From contig CAWAQA010000009.1 in assembly GCA_963784065.1 (NCBI GenBank), positions 372,001 to 436,000 of the forward strand: DNA of 64,000 nucleotides, read 5' to 3'. The position numbers and the translations under genes are program-made. Source of the stretch: CAWAQA01 sp963784065 (GTDB lineage Bacteria > Acidobacteriota > Vicinamibacteria > Vicinamibacterales > UBA2999). Of this stretch, positions 8,561 to 18,982 are shown one piece after another; within the stretch, counting starts at the first letter, position 1, and the number at the start of each line of letters is the position of its first letter. Under the pieces are notes generated by a model. It was given only the letters and a program-made list of their open reading frames with translations. It was not told where the DNA came from and did no database searches.

Positions 8561-9043
8561 CCGGCGACATCACGCCATCGTCGGAGCAGGCCTCGCCGCC
8601 CGCGACGGGCGACGAGGCGCTGGCCGACTTCGCCGCGCGCTGCGATGCCATCGAAGAGGCGTACGAGTTCATGTTGTCGTACGCCGCGCAGGGCCTGCCC
8701 AACGACGCCGGGAGCGCGTCGGGCAGCCAGAATCCGCGACTTCCTGCGCAAGTGCGACACCGCGTTCACGGGTCTGCCCGAGGCGCTGACGAACTGTGTT
8801 CGCGGGCTCGGCATCCGGTCGCCGGCGCCCTACGACGCGTTCATCAGCGTGGTCGAACATGACGTGCGGTGCGCGCAGGCGGCCGTGCAGCTCGTGCTCG
8901 CGCAGCCGTCGATCGGCTCGCAGCTCGTGGACAACCTGAACGCCTCCATCCACCTGCGCGCCGTGCTGACTGACTTGTTTCTCCTCGACGAGGTGCTGAA
9001 GGCGCAAGCGTCAGCACCCGTCGCCCCTCCGCGCCCCACGTAA
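8557..9043 (+). CDS. Unknown helical protein, last gene of the hydroxylase operon (one frameshift)
   Basis: GTG 8557 overlaps the stop of the cytochrome b gene, implying translational coupling. The frame reads VTGDITPSSEQ... to GSASGSQ, then continues after a one-base shift near 8731 as IRDFLRKCDTAFTGLPEAL...LFLLDEVLKAQ. Reconstructed length is about 160 residues, mostly amphipathic helix, with Cys residues (FAARCDAIEEAY, LRKCDTAF, EHDVRCAQA) but no CxxC motif. I do not recognise the family. Its position suggests an accessory or assembly role for the hydroxylase/cytochrome complex. Confidence 0.7.
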
Positions 9044-9137
9044 CCGCGGAGACGCGGAGGATTCATCGTTCATCTCACCCGCCAGGCCGACGAGTACTGG
9101 TCATTGCCAGTTGCGGCATGACCAGGCCGCGGCGTGT

Positions 9138-10065
9138 CTACGGCTGGGCCTCCCAGATCGCGGCGTAGCGCGCCGAGGTGCCGATCGCATACCCGTCCAC
9201 GAGCTTCAGCCGGTACCCCAGGTTCGCGAACTTGTTGAACTCCTGCTGGTATTGCAGGGACGTCATCCGATGGCGGGCTACGAACGCCGGACCGGCCGAC
9301 TTCTCCCAGATGGCCGCGTAGTAGTCCGTGCCGTTGACGTTGTAGCCGCTGACGTGCGTGAGGCGATAGCCCTGCGCGACGTACGCATTGAACGTGCCCT
9401 GGTACGTGGACGAGGACATGCCGTGGTGCGCGACCCAGGCGGAGCCCCTGACCTTCTCCCAGATGGCCGCGTAGTAGTCCGTGCCGCCGACTCCGTAGCC
9501 CTGCACCCACTTCAGGCGGTAGCCGCGGCCGGTCCAGGTGTTGAACTCGGCCTGGTACTGAGCCGATGTCAACCCGTGCCGGGCCACCCAGGGGGGACCT
9601 GACTTGAGCTCCCAGAGGGCCGCATACCGCGCCTGGCCGCCGACGTCGTAGCCGTCGACAACGACGAGGCGATATCCCAGGCCGACCCACTTGTTGAACT
9701 CGGTCTGGTACTGCGCCGAGGTCAGGCCATGCCGGGCGACCCATGCGGGTCCGGCCTTCTTCACCCAGATTGCGGCGAACCGCGCAACCCCTGCCACGTT
9801 GTAACCGCTCACGTCAGTGAGGCGGAATCCCTGCGACGTCCACGTATTGAATTCCGACTGGTCACTGCGCCGCCGTCATCCCGTGCCGGGCGACCCACGG
9901 TTGCGCCGCGGACTCGGCTGCGAGCGACACGACAAACAGCAGAGCCAACCCGACGACCGACAGCTGACGGCTCCTCGTCGTTGCTCCTGTCGGCGTGCGC
10001 GTTGAATCGTGTCGCTGATGCGTGCTCGCTCTCTTCAACTTCTGCTGGAGTGGTGTTCGTTCCAT
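9138..10065 (-). CDS. Secreted protein of five ~50-residue tandem repeats (bacterial tandem repeat domain 1-like), one frameshift
   Basis: A signal-like hydrophobic stretch (LSVVGLALLFVVSLAAESAA) precedes five repeats. Each starts P-x-W-V-A-R-H-G-(L/M)-T-S-A-Q-Y-Q and ends G-Y-(D/N)-V-x-G-x-A-R-Y-A-A-(I/L)-W-E. The pattern matches the WVARHG/YAAIW repeat family found in secreted bacterial proteins and fused to fungal polyglycine hydrolases. Repeat 1 is split by an extra G at about 9862 (CAG-T[G]ACCAG), which creates an in-frame TGA. Without it the protein is about 305 residues. Function unknown; a carbohydrate- or cell-wall-related role is only a guess. It is divergent from the sigma factor gene. 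Confidence 0.82.
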
Positions 10066-10418
10066 GCCTTCTTCTCGTTTCTGTTCAATGGGAGTTATTT
10101 CGAGAGGTGGTCAAGACAACCCTCCCCAATCACCCGCGCCGGCTCAGCTGCTCCATCGACGATGAGCGGCCATTGCGGTCCTCGCCGTTCATCCATACCT
10201 GCGCCATGACCCGCGCTTCGGGGCCATGCGGAGCGGAGCAGGCGAAAAATCTGCGAGCGGCGTCCTATTTCCGGGTGGCGGCGGCAAGCGCGCCGTGCTC
10301 GAGAGGGGGAAGGCGGCGCCGCGCGCGCGGGTCCGCGATGACGAGCACCCGCTGCACGCGTGCGAGGCAGTCGTGACGTCGGGTACCGTGGCTGCACCGC
10401 CCGCCCGAGGAGCGACCT

Positions 10419-11000
10419 GTGGAACTGCCTGGCCCGAGAGACGTCGTCACCGACGTACTGAGCGCGGCGCAGCTGGAAGGCCGCGACGTGTTCGAGGAGC
10501 TGCTGCCGCTGGTGTACGACGAGCTGCGGCAGATGGCGCACCGTCACCTGGCACGCGAGCACCGGCAGCGAACCCTGAACACGACCGGCCTCGTGCACGA
10601 GGCCTACCTCAAACTGGTGGACCCGGCGCGCGCGCCGGTGAAGAGCCGGGCCTACTTCTTCGCCGCGGCCGCGCGCGCCATGCGCCAGGTACTCGTGGAC
10701 GCCGCGCGCCGGCGCGGCCGGCTCAAACGGGGCGAAGGCGAGGCACCTCTCAACCTTGACGACTTCCAGGTGGCGGCGGACGACTTCGCCATCGAGCTGC
10801 GCGACCTCGACGACGCGCTGGAGCGGCTGACTGCCCTCTTCCCGCGCCAGGCGCGCGTCGTGGAGTGCCGCTTCTTTGGTGGTCTTTCCGTCGAAGAGAC
10901 GGCAGAGGCCCTGGAGCTGGCGCCGCGCACCGTCAAGCGGGACTGGTCGCTGGCACGCGCCTGGCTCTATCGCGAGCTGCAGGGAAAGACGGTGATCTGA
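10419..11000 (+). CDS. ECF-type RNA polymerase sigma factor
   Basis: 193 residues from GTG 10419. Region 2 is seen as VFEELLPLVYDELRQMAHRHL...TLNTTGLVHEAYLKLV...SRAYFFAAAARAMRQVLVD, and region 4 as FPRQARVVECRFFGGLSVEETAEALELAPRTVKRDWSLARAWL, a helix-turn-helix. This matches the acidobacterial/planctomycetal ECF family usually encoded beside Ser/Thr kinases. Its TGA overlaps the ATG of the kinase-TPR gene (TGATG), so the two are translated together. That suggests kinase-controlled rather than anti-sigma-controlled activity. No anti-sigma factor gene is present. Confidence 0.92.
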   Translation: MELPGPRDVVTDVLSAAQLEGRDVFEELLPLVYDELRQMAHRHLAREHRQRTLNTTGLVHEAYLKLVDPARAPVKSRAYFFAAAARAMRQVLVDAARRRGRLKRGEGEAPLNLDDFQVAADDFAIELRDLDDALERLTALFPRQARVVECRFFGGLSVEETAEALELAPRTVKRDWSLARAWLYRELQGKTVI

Positions 11001-13910
11001 TGCGCACGCCGCCGCCCCGGCCGCGTGCGGACCCTCAGCGCGTGACCGGCATCTTCGGAGAGGCGATCGAGCTCACGCCCGGCGAGCGGGGCGCGTTTCT
11101 CGACGCGGCCTGCGGCGCCGCCACGGATCTGCGCGCGGAGCTCGAATCGCTCCTCTCCGCGTATGAGCAGGCCGGCGGCTTCATGGAGGCGCTCGACCTC
11201 GAGCGCGGGGCAGCGCTCCTCGAGGCAGCCGCCGATGTCGAGCCATCCCGGCGCCGAATTGGACCCTACCGGCTCCTCCGCGAGCTGGGTCGCGGCGGCA
11301 TGGGTGTCGTCTATCTGGCCGAGCGGGCCGAGGGCGGGTTCGAGCAGCGCGCCGTCATCAAACTCATCAAACGCGGCATGGATAGCGACGCCATCCTGCA
11401 GCGCTTCCTTCGCGAGCGGCAGATCCTCGCCGGTCTCGAGCACGTCAACGTGGCGCGCCTGTTCGACGGCGGGGTGACCGACGACGGGCAACCATACTTC
11501 GCCATGGAGTACATCGACGGCGAGCCGCTGACCGCGTACTGCGAGGAACGCGCGCTCTCCGTCGAGCAGCGCCTGCGCCTCTTCGAGGATGGTTGCCGCG
11601 CCGTCCAGCACGCACACGGCAAGCTCGTCGTCCATCGTGACCTCAAGCCCTCCAACATGCTGGTCACCAGCGAGGGCGAGCTCAAGCTGCTGGACTTCGG
11701 CATCGCCAAGCTGCTCGGGGAGGAAGACGATGCCACCGCCCTCACTCAGGCCGGCATGCGTGTCCTCACCCTCGACTACGCAGCGCCAGAGCAGGTGCGG
11801 GGTGAGCCGGTCACGACCGCGGCCGACGTTTACGCCCTCGGCGTGGTCCTCTATGAACTGCTGACTGGCCGTCGTCCTTATGATGCCGAGAGGCGAAGCC
11901 GCGTGGATGTCGCGCGCGCGGTCTGTGAAGTCGAGCCCCGGCCGCCGTCACTTGCCGTCGCGTCACAGCCGCGACTCGCCAAGCGGCTCCGCGGCAATCT
12001 CGACACCATCGTCCTCAAGGCCCTCGCCAAGGAGCCTTCGCGTCGCTACGCTTCCGCCGAGGCCCTGGCGGAGGACGTCCGCCGGCACCGCGCCGGCCAC
12101 CCCGTGCAGGCCCGCCGGGAGACGATGGCCTACGTATCAGCCAAGTTTGTCCGCCGTCACAGGGTCAGCGTTGCCGCGGCCTCGGTGGCGACTCTATTCC
12201 TTCTGCTGGGTCTGGTAGGCACGACGTGGCAGGCGGCGGTGGCGTCGGAGGAACGCGATCGGGCGCGCCTGGAGGCGGAGCGCGCGGAGACCGTCAAGGA
12301 GTTCCTCGTCGGCCTGTTCAAGGCCTCCGACCCCGTGGAGTCCAAGGGCGAGACGATCACCGCGCGCGAGCTGCTGGACCGCGGCACGGACCGGATCGAA
12401 AACGAACTGGCCGGCCACGACGCGCTTCAGGCCGAGCTGTTCGAGACCGTGGCGCACATCTCATATTCCATCGGCCTCTATGACCGGGTGCGGACGCTCG
12501 GCGAGCGTTCGGTTGAACACACACGGCGGGCGTACGGCGCGGATCATCCTCAGGTCGCCGAAGCCCTGCACACACTCGGCTGGATGCTGCACGGCTCTGG
12601 CAACTACCCGGCTGCCGAGGACGTCGCACGTCAATCGCTTGCCCAGAGACGGCGGCTGCTGCCGCCCGACAGCCCCGAGCTGGCCGACGAGCCTCGAGCT
12701 CCTCGGCGTTCTGCTGCGCGACCGGGCGCGCCTGGCCGAAGCGGAGGCGCTGCATCGTGAGGCGCTGGCCATCCGTCAGCGGAGCCTGGGGACGGAAGAT
12801 CCACGCACTGCGCTCTCGATCTCGAACCTCGCCAATGTTCTGTACATGAAGGGCGACTATGCGGATGCCGCGGCGCAGCAGCGCGAGGTCGTCCGCATCC
12901 AGCGCAAGGCGCTCGGGCGATCGTCACGGCTCCGTCGCCACGTCCCTGCTCAGCCTCGGTGTGGCCCTCCTGCAGGACGGCGACATTCCCGGCGCTGAGG
13001 CCACGTACGAAGAGGCTCTCAGCATCCGGCGCCAACTCTACGGCGAAGAGCATCCCTCGGTGTCGGAGAGCCTTCATCACCTCGCAGCGACGCTGCATGC
13101 CAAAGGCGATCTGGCAGGCGCCGAGATGCGATATCGGCAGGTCCTCGCCATGGACCGCAAGCTCAAGGGCGACGAGCACCGTGACGTCGGAGTCGTGCTC
13201 ACCAATCTCGCCAGCAATCTTGCGCAGCAAGCGCGATTCGAAGAGGCCCTGCCGCTCTTCGACGAGGCCACCGTGTTGCTCCGCCGGGCCGCCGGCAGCG
13301 ATCACCCGCTGCTGGCGAGGACGCTCGAACGCCACGGTTCGGCGCTCGTCGAGCAGGGACGACCCCGCGACGCGCTTCCGCTGCTGCGACGAGAGGTGTG
13401 GCCATGAACCAGGCGCGGTACGGCATGCGGCACCCGGCGGTGGCGCAGCGCCCTCGCCGCGTCCGCCAGAGCGAGAGCGGCGTTGGGAGATCACGCAGAA
13501 GCCGAGAGGCTCTTTCGCGAGGCTCTCGATGTGCAACGGCAGGTACAACGGACGCCCAACGTCGCGACCGTCGAGATCCTCACCGACCTCGGTGAAGCCT
13601 TGTCGGATCGGGGCCGGGCGGCCGAGGCGGAGCCGCTTCTGCGGGAGGCATTGCGGCCAGGCGGAGAGGTTGCTGCCGGAGCGCCATTGGCGCCGCGGAG
13701 AGGCCGAGAGCGCGCTCGGCGCCTGCCTGTGGCGTTTGGGCGGCCGCACCGAGGAGGCCCGGTTCCTGCTGGTTACCGGGTACGGCAGGCTGCGGCAAGC
13801 CCTCGGGGACGGGCATCCTGCAGCCGGCCGCGCTCGGGACCGACTGGACGCGACGCGCGAACGGCGGTCCGCGGGGAGCAGCGCGCACCAACCCTTCGCG
13901 CGAACGCTGA
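11000..13910 (+). CDS. Membrane Ser/Thr protein kinase with periplasmic TPR domain (several frameshifts)
   Basis: Start ATG 11000 overlaps the sigma factor stop. The kinase domain covers about residues 87-350: GRGGMGVVY loop, AVIKLIKRG lysine, HRDLKPSN catalytic loop, DFGIAKL, YAAPEQV. A transmembrane helix follows at about 389-411, then TPR/Kinesin-light-chain-type repeats (ALHTLGWMLHGSGNYPAAED and similar). The kinase half is intact. The TPR part changes frame near 12690, 12915, 13410-13480 and 13650, and the end is uncertain (a TGA at 13908 in the third frame is a candidate). The repeats are well conserved across the shifts, favouring sequencing indels over decay. It probably senses through the TPRs and acts on transcription with the linked sigma factor. 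Confidence 0.85.
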
Positions 13911-13946
13911 CGGACCTCGCCTGCGGTTTCGCGGAGCCCGGTTTCA

Positions 13947-14494
13947 GAAAAGGGAGGCCATGCACGCTCCCGGCGGCGGGGCGGCGGGTTGCCACGATAG
14001 ATCGGATCCTTGCCGGAGTCCGACAGCACCGTTACGCCGTCCTCGTTCCTGATCTGGGCAGTCGCGATCATGCATCCGCACTCGCTACGCCGCTCTGGCA
14101 TCTGCCGCAGGGGCCAGCACGGCCCGGATCGACATGTGCGTCCGAGTGCTGGCCAGGATCTCTTTCGCGGGCAACTCGAGCGTGGCCGCGATCTGCGGCT
14201 GCAGCGTGACGGTTCGCTTGATTGGCCTCCCAGCCCGGTTCTTGAAGACCTGCCCATTCGCATCGGCGAAGGACATCGTGACCCGGCAGCCTGGATGACC
14301 CGCATCCGTCGGCTCGACGAGCACCAGGCTCACGGAGGCAACCTGGCGCTGGGCCAGACTCATCATCCCAAACCTGGGCAGCGGTGTCTGAGCCCAGGCC
14401 GGCGCCGCCTGCACCCAGGGCCGTGACCAGCCCGAAGGCCCACGCAAACGACCGCTTACTGCGTCCTCTCCGTACCTGCTCGCTGTTCTTTCAT
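13947..14494 (-). CDS. Small secreted protein of unknown function (frameshifted)
   Basis: Start ATG 14494 is preceded by AGGAG at a good distance. The N-terminus MKEQRAGTERTQ shifts frame into a signal peptide KRSFAWAFGLVTALGAGGAG, then into the mature part PLPRFGMMSLAQRQVASVSL...HPGCRVTMSFADANGQVFK...PIKRTVTLQPQIAATLELP. A further shift near 14086 leads to ECGCMIATAQIRNEDGVTVL. The end at about 13947 is an estimate. The mature part looks like a single beta-sandwich with a conserved Cys. I know similar small exported proteins only as hypothetical ones. Confidence 0.6.
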
Positions 14495-14763
14495 CAACGT
14501 TCTCCTTACTACCTCTCATGCGTTGTCTCCACGCCGGAGGGGCCATCGCGACGCGCATACGGCGCGCGCCTGAAGACACGAGCTTCGTAAACGTGCCGAC
14601 AGCCGGACGCGAACGCCGTCTCCCGCAGCTCTTGTGATGGAGGAGGTGCGACACACACCGCACGGCCGAGCCTGACACGGCTCGCACGGTGAGTTGGTGG
14701 ACCAGAGTCGTCACGAGTGGCAGCGTCTGCTGCTCGCGTGACCGCGCCTGAGAACGAGATCGG

Positions 14764-16356
14764 CTACCGCGCTGTTTCAGGCAGGGCAAACACGAAAAGC
14801 GTATTACCGGTGCGCGGCGTGTTCAGCTCAGGGGTCAGACCCTCGAGGATCCCGGTTCCCTGGGTCACCCCGCCCGCTGCGATGGCAAGATATTGGCGGC
14901 CTCCCACACTGTAGGTCATCGGGCGCCCGGAAACGGCTCCGTTCAGGATCGTCTCCCACACGATGGTGCCGGTCTCGGCATTGAACGCTCTGAAACGCCG
15001 AACGACGTCGCCGGAAAAGATGAGATTTCCCCGCGTCGCAAGCACGGATCCGTAAATCGGCGCACGTTGCTGGTAGGTCCACAACGTCTTTCCGGTTGAT
15101 ACGGACACAGCCTGGAGCCGCCCGACAGGGGCCGTGGCCGGATCCGCACCGGGGACGTGGCGAACTTTGGTTGTTGATACCGTATCCGGTCGGAGGCGTG
15201 GCTTTCTCGACCGACATCGATATATCCATGCAGGTGTTGTTCATCGGCATGTAGCATGGCGCCAGTGTTCGGGGCTGAAGGCGCCGGACGGCTGGTTCTT
15301 GCCGCCGAGGGCGTGCGGGCAGGCGAAGGATGGCGTCGTCACCGACTGCGGCGTTGAATCCTCGTTGATGATCGGACGGCCCGTCTGCACGTCGAGCCCG
15401 GTCATGATGTTCTGGTAAATCGTCGGTCTCGCCCACAGGAACTCTCCCGTCCTGGCATCGAGCGTCCAGATGACTCCCGGTCTTGCCGGGGATTCCGGTG
15501 ATGACCTTTCGGGTCTCGCCCGGTCGAATGCTCGGGATTGATCCACGGCACGTCGTCAGGACTCGGGGCAACTGTCGTTTCAACGATCATTCTTTCGAAG
15601 ACGATGATCGAGGTCCCAGTTGTCGCGCGGCAAGTGCTGGAAGTACCAGACCATCTTGCCGGTATCCGGGTCGATCGCGAGGGTCGAGTTCGTATAGAGC
15701 AGGTCGGCTTTCCCCGCGCCACGGAGCTTTTCTGGCACGGGAGCGGTGACGCCGGTTCCCCAGAAGACGAGATTCAGCTCCGGATCGTAGCTGCCGGGCA
15801 TCCACGCTGAGGCGTGGCGCCGCGCCGCTATCGGCAGCCCTCCCCAGGTGTCACCTCCGGGCTCGCCCGGCCTCGCCGATGACGTATGACGCGCCAGAGG
15901 TACTCGCCGATACTCCGCCTCGTGCGCGGTGATGAAACACCCGCCGGGAAGAGGGCTCGAGCGGATTGCAGCGGGAGCCGTTGAGCAGCTTGCCCTTTGA
16001 CGACGATCGGCCCGGTCGTCTGGGCCACTTGATCTTTGTAGTCCGCGCGCTGGGACTCCCACAGGACCCTTCCGGACTTTGCCTCGAGCGCAATCTGGAA
16101 GGCGTCGTTGGTTGCAAGAAAGATCTTGTCGTCCACCGCGCTCGTGACTGGCGGCGATTGACGCGTCTCGTAAACGTGCAGAGAGCCTGACGTGAACGCC
16201 CGGTGGCACGACGGCGCGGTCCGGCCGGGCGAAAGGTTTGGAAACCCGGCCGGCGAAGGGGGGGAAGGTCGTGAAAAACCTCACTCCGGAAGGGAAAACG
16301 TTCAAGGCGTGATGAGGAGGGGACCCCGCAGGTTTGGGCAACAACGGCTTCCTCAT
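14764..16356 (-). pseudogene. PQQ-dependent alcohol/glucose dehydrogenase-type beta-propeller, broken into several frames
   Basis: Pieces read right to left make one PQQ-dehydrogenase-like propeller. They are VDDKIFLATNDAFQIALEAK (16136-), DPELNLVFWGTGVTAPVPE and LLYTNSTLAIDPDTGKMVWY (15800-), VIWTLDARTGEFLWARPT (15480-), the PCYMPMNNTCMDIS motif (15250-), and STGKTLWTYQQRAPIYGSVL...AFNAETGTIVWETILNG...YLAIAAGG (15108-14764). At least six frame changes occur, and the N-terminal ~80 residues with signal peptide are not found. Length is otherwise near normal (500+ residues). Either a decayed gene or a stretch with many indel errors. Periplasmic oxidation of alcohols or sugars is the family role. 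Confidence 0.75.
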
Positions 16357-16548
16357 CAGGAATCCTCAGGTTTCACTGCGATTCCCGGTCCCGGCGCGAC
16401 ACCAGATTCTTTGTCATGGTGTCTCAGTTGTCCTTGACAGCTTCCGCCCGCAGTCCTACTTTCTGTTCGGCACCTGCTAGCCCGGAATGTGCTGCAGCTG
16501 AAAGTGTGGCTTCCGGAGCCAGCCGGGTGCCGAGGACTTATGCCTGGG

Positions 16549-18982
16549 ATGAGATACACGACGCCCAAGGCCTTTCTGAGCACGACCGTGCTGACTATCG
16601 GGTCGGCTGGGTTGGCGTTGATCGTGTCCCTGGGCTTTCAGGCACGGACGTCTGCACAACAAGCTGCTCCGCAGGTCGACAGTCGCGCAATCATCGTCCC
16701 CGGCTCGCGCCGTCCCGGCCGGGTCGAGCCACCGTCAGGTGATTGATCGCTACTGCGTCACGTGCCACAACCAGCGACTCGCCACAGCTGGATTGACGCT
16801 GGACGAAGCCGACGTCGCCAACCCGGGCGAAGCCGCCGAGATCTGGGAGAAGGTCGTACGGAAGCTGCGTACAGGCATCATGCCGCCTCCCAACATGCCG
16901 CAGCCCTCGATGGAAGACCGTCGAGCGCTGCTGTCGTGGCTGGAAACATCGCTCGACAAGGTTGCCGCCGCGAAGCCGAATCCGGGCCGCACCGAGACCT
17001 TACGGCGTCTCAATCGCACCGAGTACCAGAACGCCATCCGCGACCTGCTGTCAGTCGACGTCGACGCCGCATCGCTCCTGCCCCCCGATGAAAGCGGTTA
17101 CGGCTTCGACAACGTGACCGTTGGCGACCTGCCCCCGGCTCTTCTGGACCGATACATTTCGGCGGCGCAGAAAATCAGCGCGCTGGCGATCGGCAGCACG
17201 CAGACCTCTCTCCAGAGCGACATCATTCGCGTCCCGCCCGATGTCACGCAGGAGGATCACGTACCCGGACTTCCCATCGGCACGCGTGGCGGGGTGACGG
17301 TTCCTTATACGTTTGCGCAGGATGGCGAGTACGACATCCAGATCTACCTCGCGCGCAGTTACTCCGGGGATATCGAGGGGTTGAAGGACACGCAGCCGCA
17401 CGAGATCAAGCTGCTGCTCGACCGGATGCCGATCGGCGAGTTTACTATCCAGAGACCCGAGAACGGCGACGACCTGCTTGTCGACAAGAGCCTGAAGATT
17501 CGTGTGCCCGTCAGGGCCGGGCCGCATCACGTCGGCGTCACGTTTCTCAGGAATTCCTCGTCACTGCTCGAGACGGCGCGCCAGCCCCTCCAGTCACACT
17601 TCAACGAGAGACGCCATCCCCGTATCACTCCGGCGATTTCCCAGGTCTCCATCACCGGACCATACGCGCCGCAGGGTGCCGACGATACGCCGAGCCGCCG
17701 CCGCATATTCGTCTGCCAGCCGACGGACCCGCGTCAGGAAGAGGCGTGCGCGAAGAAGATTCTCTCCACGTTGATGCGGCGCGCGTACCGTCGGGCGATT
17801 GCCGATGCCGATGTGGAACGGCCGATGGCGTTCTATCGCGAGGGAAGGTCCGAACGGGACTTCGACGCGGGGATAGGCAACGCGTTGAGCGCCGTGCTCA
17901 TCAATCCCGAGTTCCTGTTCCGCGTGGAGGCGGATCCCGCGACAGCGTCCGCCGGCGCCGCCTACCGCATCAGCGATCTCGAGCTGGCGTCCCGATTGTC
18001 ATTCTTTCTCTGGAGCAGCCTTCCCGATGACGCGCTGCTCGATTCGGCCATTCGCGGTGAGCTCCGCCGGCCGGACGTGCTCGAGCGACACGTCCGCAGA
18101 ATGCTCGCCGATCCCCGCTCGTACAATCTCGCGAGCAACTTCGCGGGGCAGTGGCTGCGGGTGCGCAACCTGACGTCGGTCGACCCGAACGTGCGCCTGT
18201 ACCCGGACTTCGACGACAACCTCCGTCAGGCGTTCCGCCTCGAGACCGAGCTCTTCGTGGACAGCGTGCTGCGGGAAGATCGCAGCGTGCTCGACCTGCT
18301 GCGGGCGGACTATACCTTCCTCAACGAGCGGCTCGCGAAGCACTACGGGGTTCCCAACGTCTATGGCAGCCGTTTCCGGCGCGTCGCGCTCGCACGCGAC
18401 AGCAGGCGCGGTGGATTGCTGCGGCACGGCAGCATCCTGTCAGTCACGTCGTATGCGAACCGGACGTCGCCCGTGCTTCGTGGCGTGTGGGTCCTGAGCA
18501 ACATCGTCGGCGCGCCGCCGCCGCCCCCGATTCCGAATGTGCCGGCGCTCGACGGCAACGTGCCCGCCAACCTGCCGGTACGGGAGAGGATGGCCGCCCA
18601 TCGCAGCAACCCGGTGTGCGCGAGCTGTCATCGGACGATCGATCCCGTGGGATTCGCGCTGGAGAACTTCGACGCGGTCGGTCGCTGGCGGGAACAGGAA
18701 GGCGACAGCGGAGCCATTGACGTGGCGGGTGCCCTGCCCGGCACGGGCGAGGTCAAGGGGATCGCTGGTCTCGAAGAGGGGTTGCTCCGCCGTCCGGAGC
18801 TGTTCGCGGCAACGATGACAGAAAAGCTGTTGACGTTTGCCCTGGGCCGGGGCGTCGAGTACTACGATGCGCCCGCCGTGCGGAAGATTCTTCGCGAGGC
18901 GCAGCCGGGTGGCTACCGCTTCTCGTCGCTCATTTTGGGAATCGTCAAGAGTGCGCCGTTTCAGATGAGGAGATCGTCATGA
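16549..18982 (+). CDS. DUF1587/DUF1595/DUF1592/DUF1588/DUF1585 c-type cytochrome protein (one frameshift near the N-terminus)
   Basis: The signal peptide MRYTTPKAFLSTTVLTIGSA begins at 16549. An extra C in the CCCC run near 16699 separates it from the main frame, which reads PARAVPAGSSHRQVIDRY CVTCH and continues to 18982. There are two CxxCH haem motifs: CVTCHNQ at the start and CASCHRTIDPVG near the C-terminus. The multi-DUF order is recognisable from RLNRTEYQNAIRDLL, MRRAYRRAIADADVERP, LINPEFLFRVE, ILSVTSYANRTSPVLRG and KLLTFALGRGVEYYD. About 810 residues in total. This family is abundant in planctomycetes and acidobacteria and is always paired with DUF1552 proteins; a role in polymer or surface-associated oxidation is suspected but unproven. 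Overlaps the next gene by ATGA. Confidence 0.9.
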
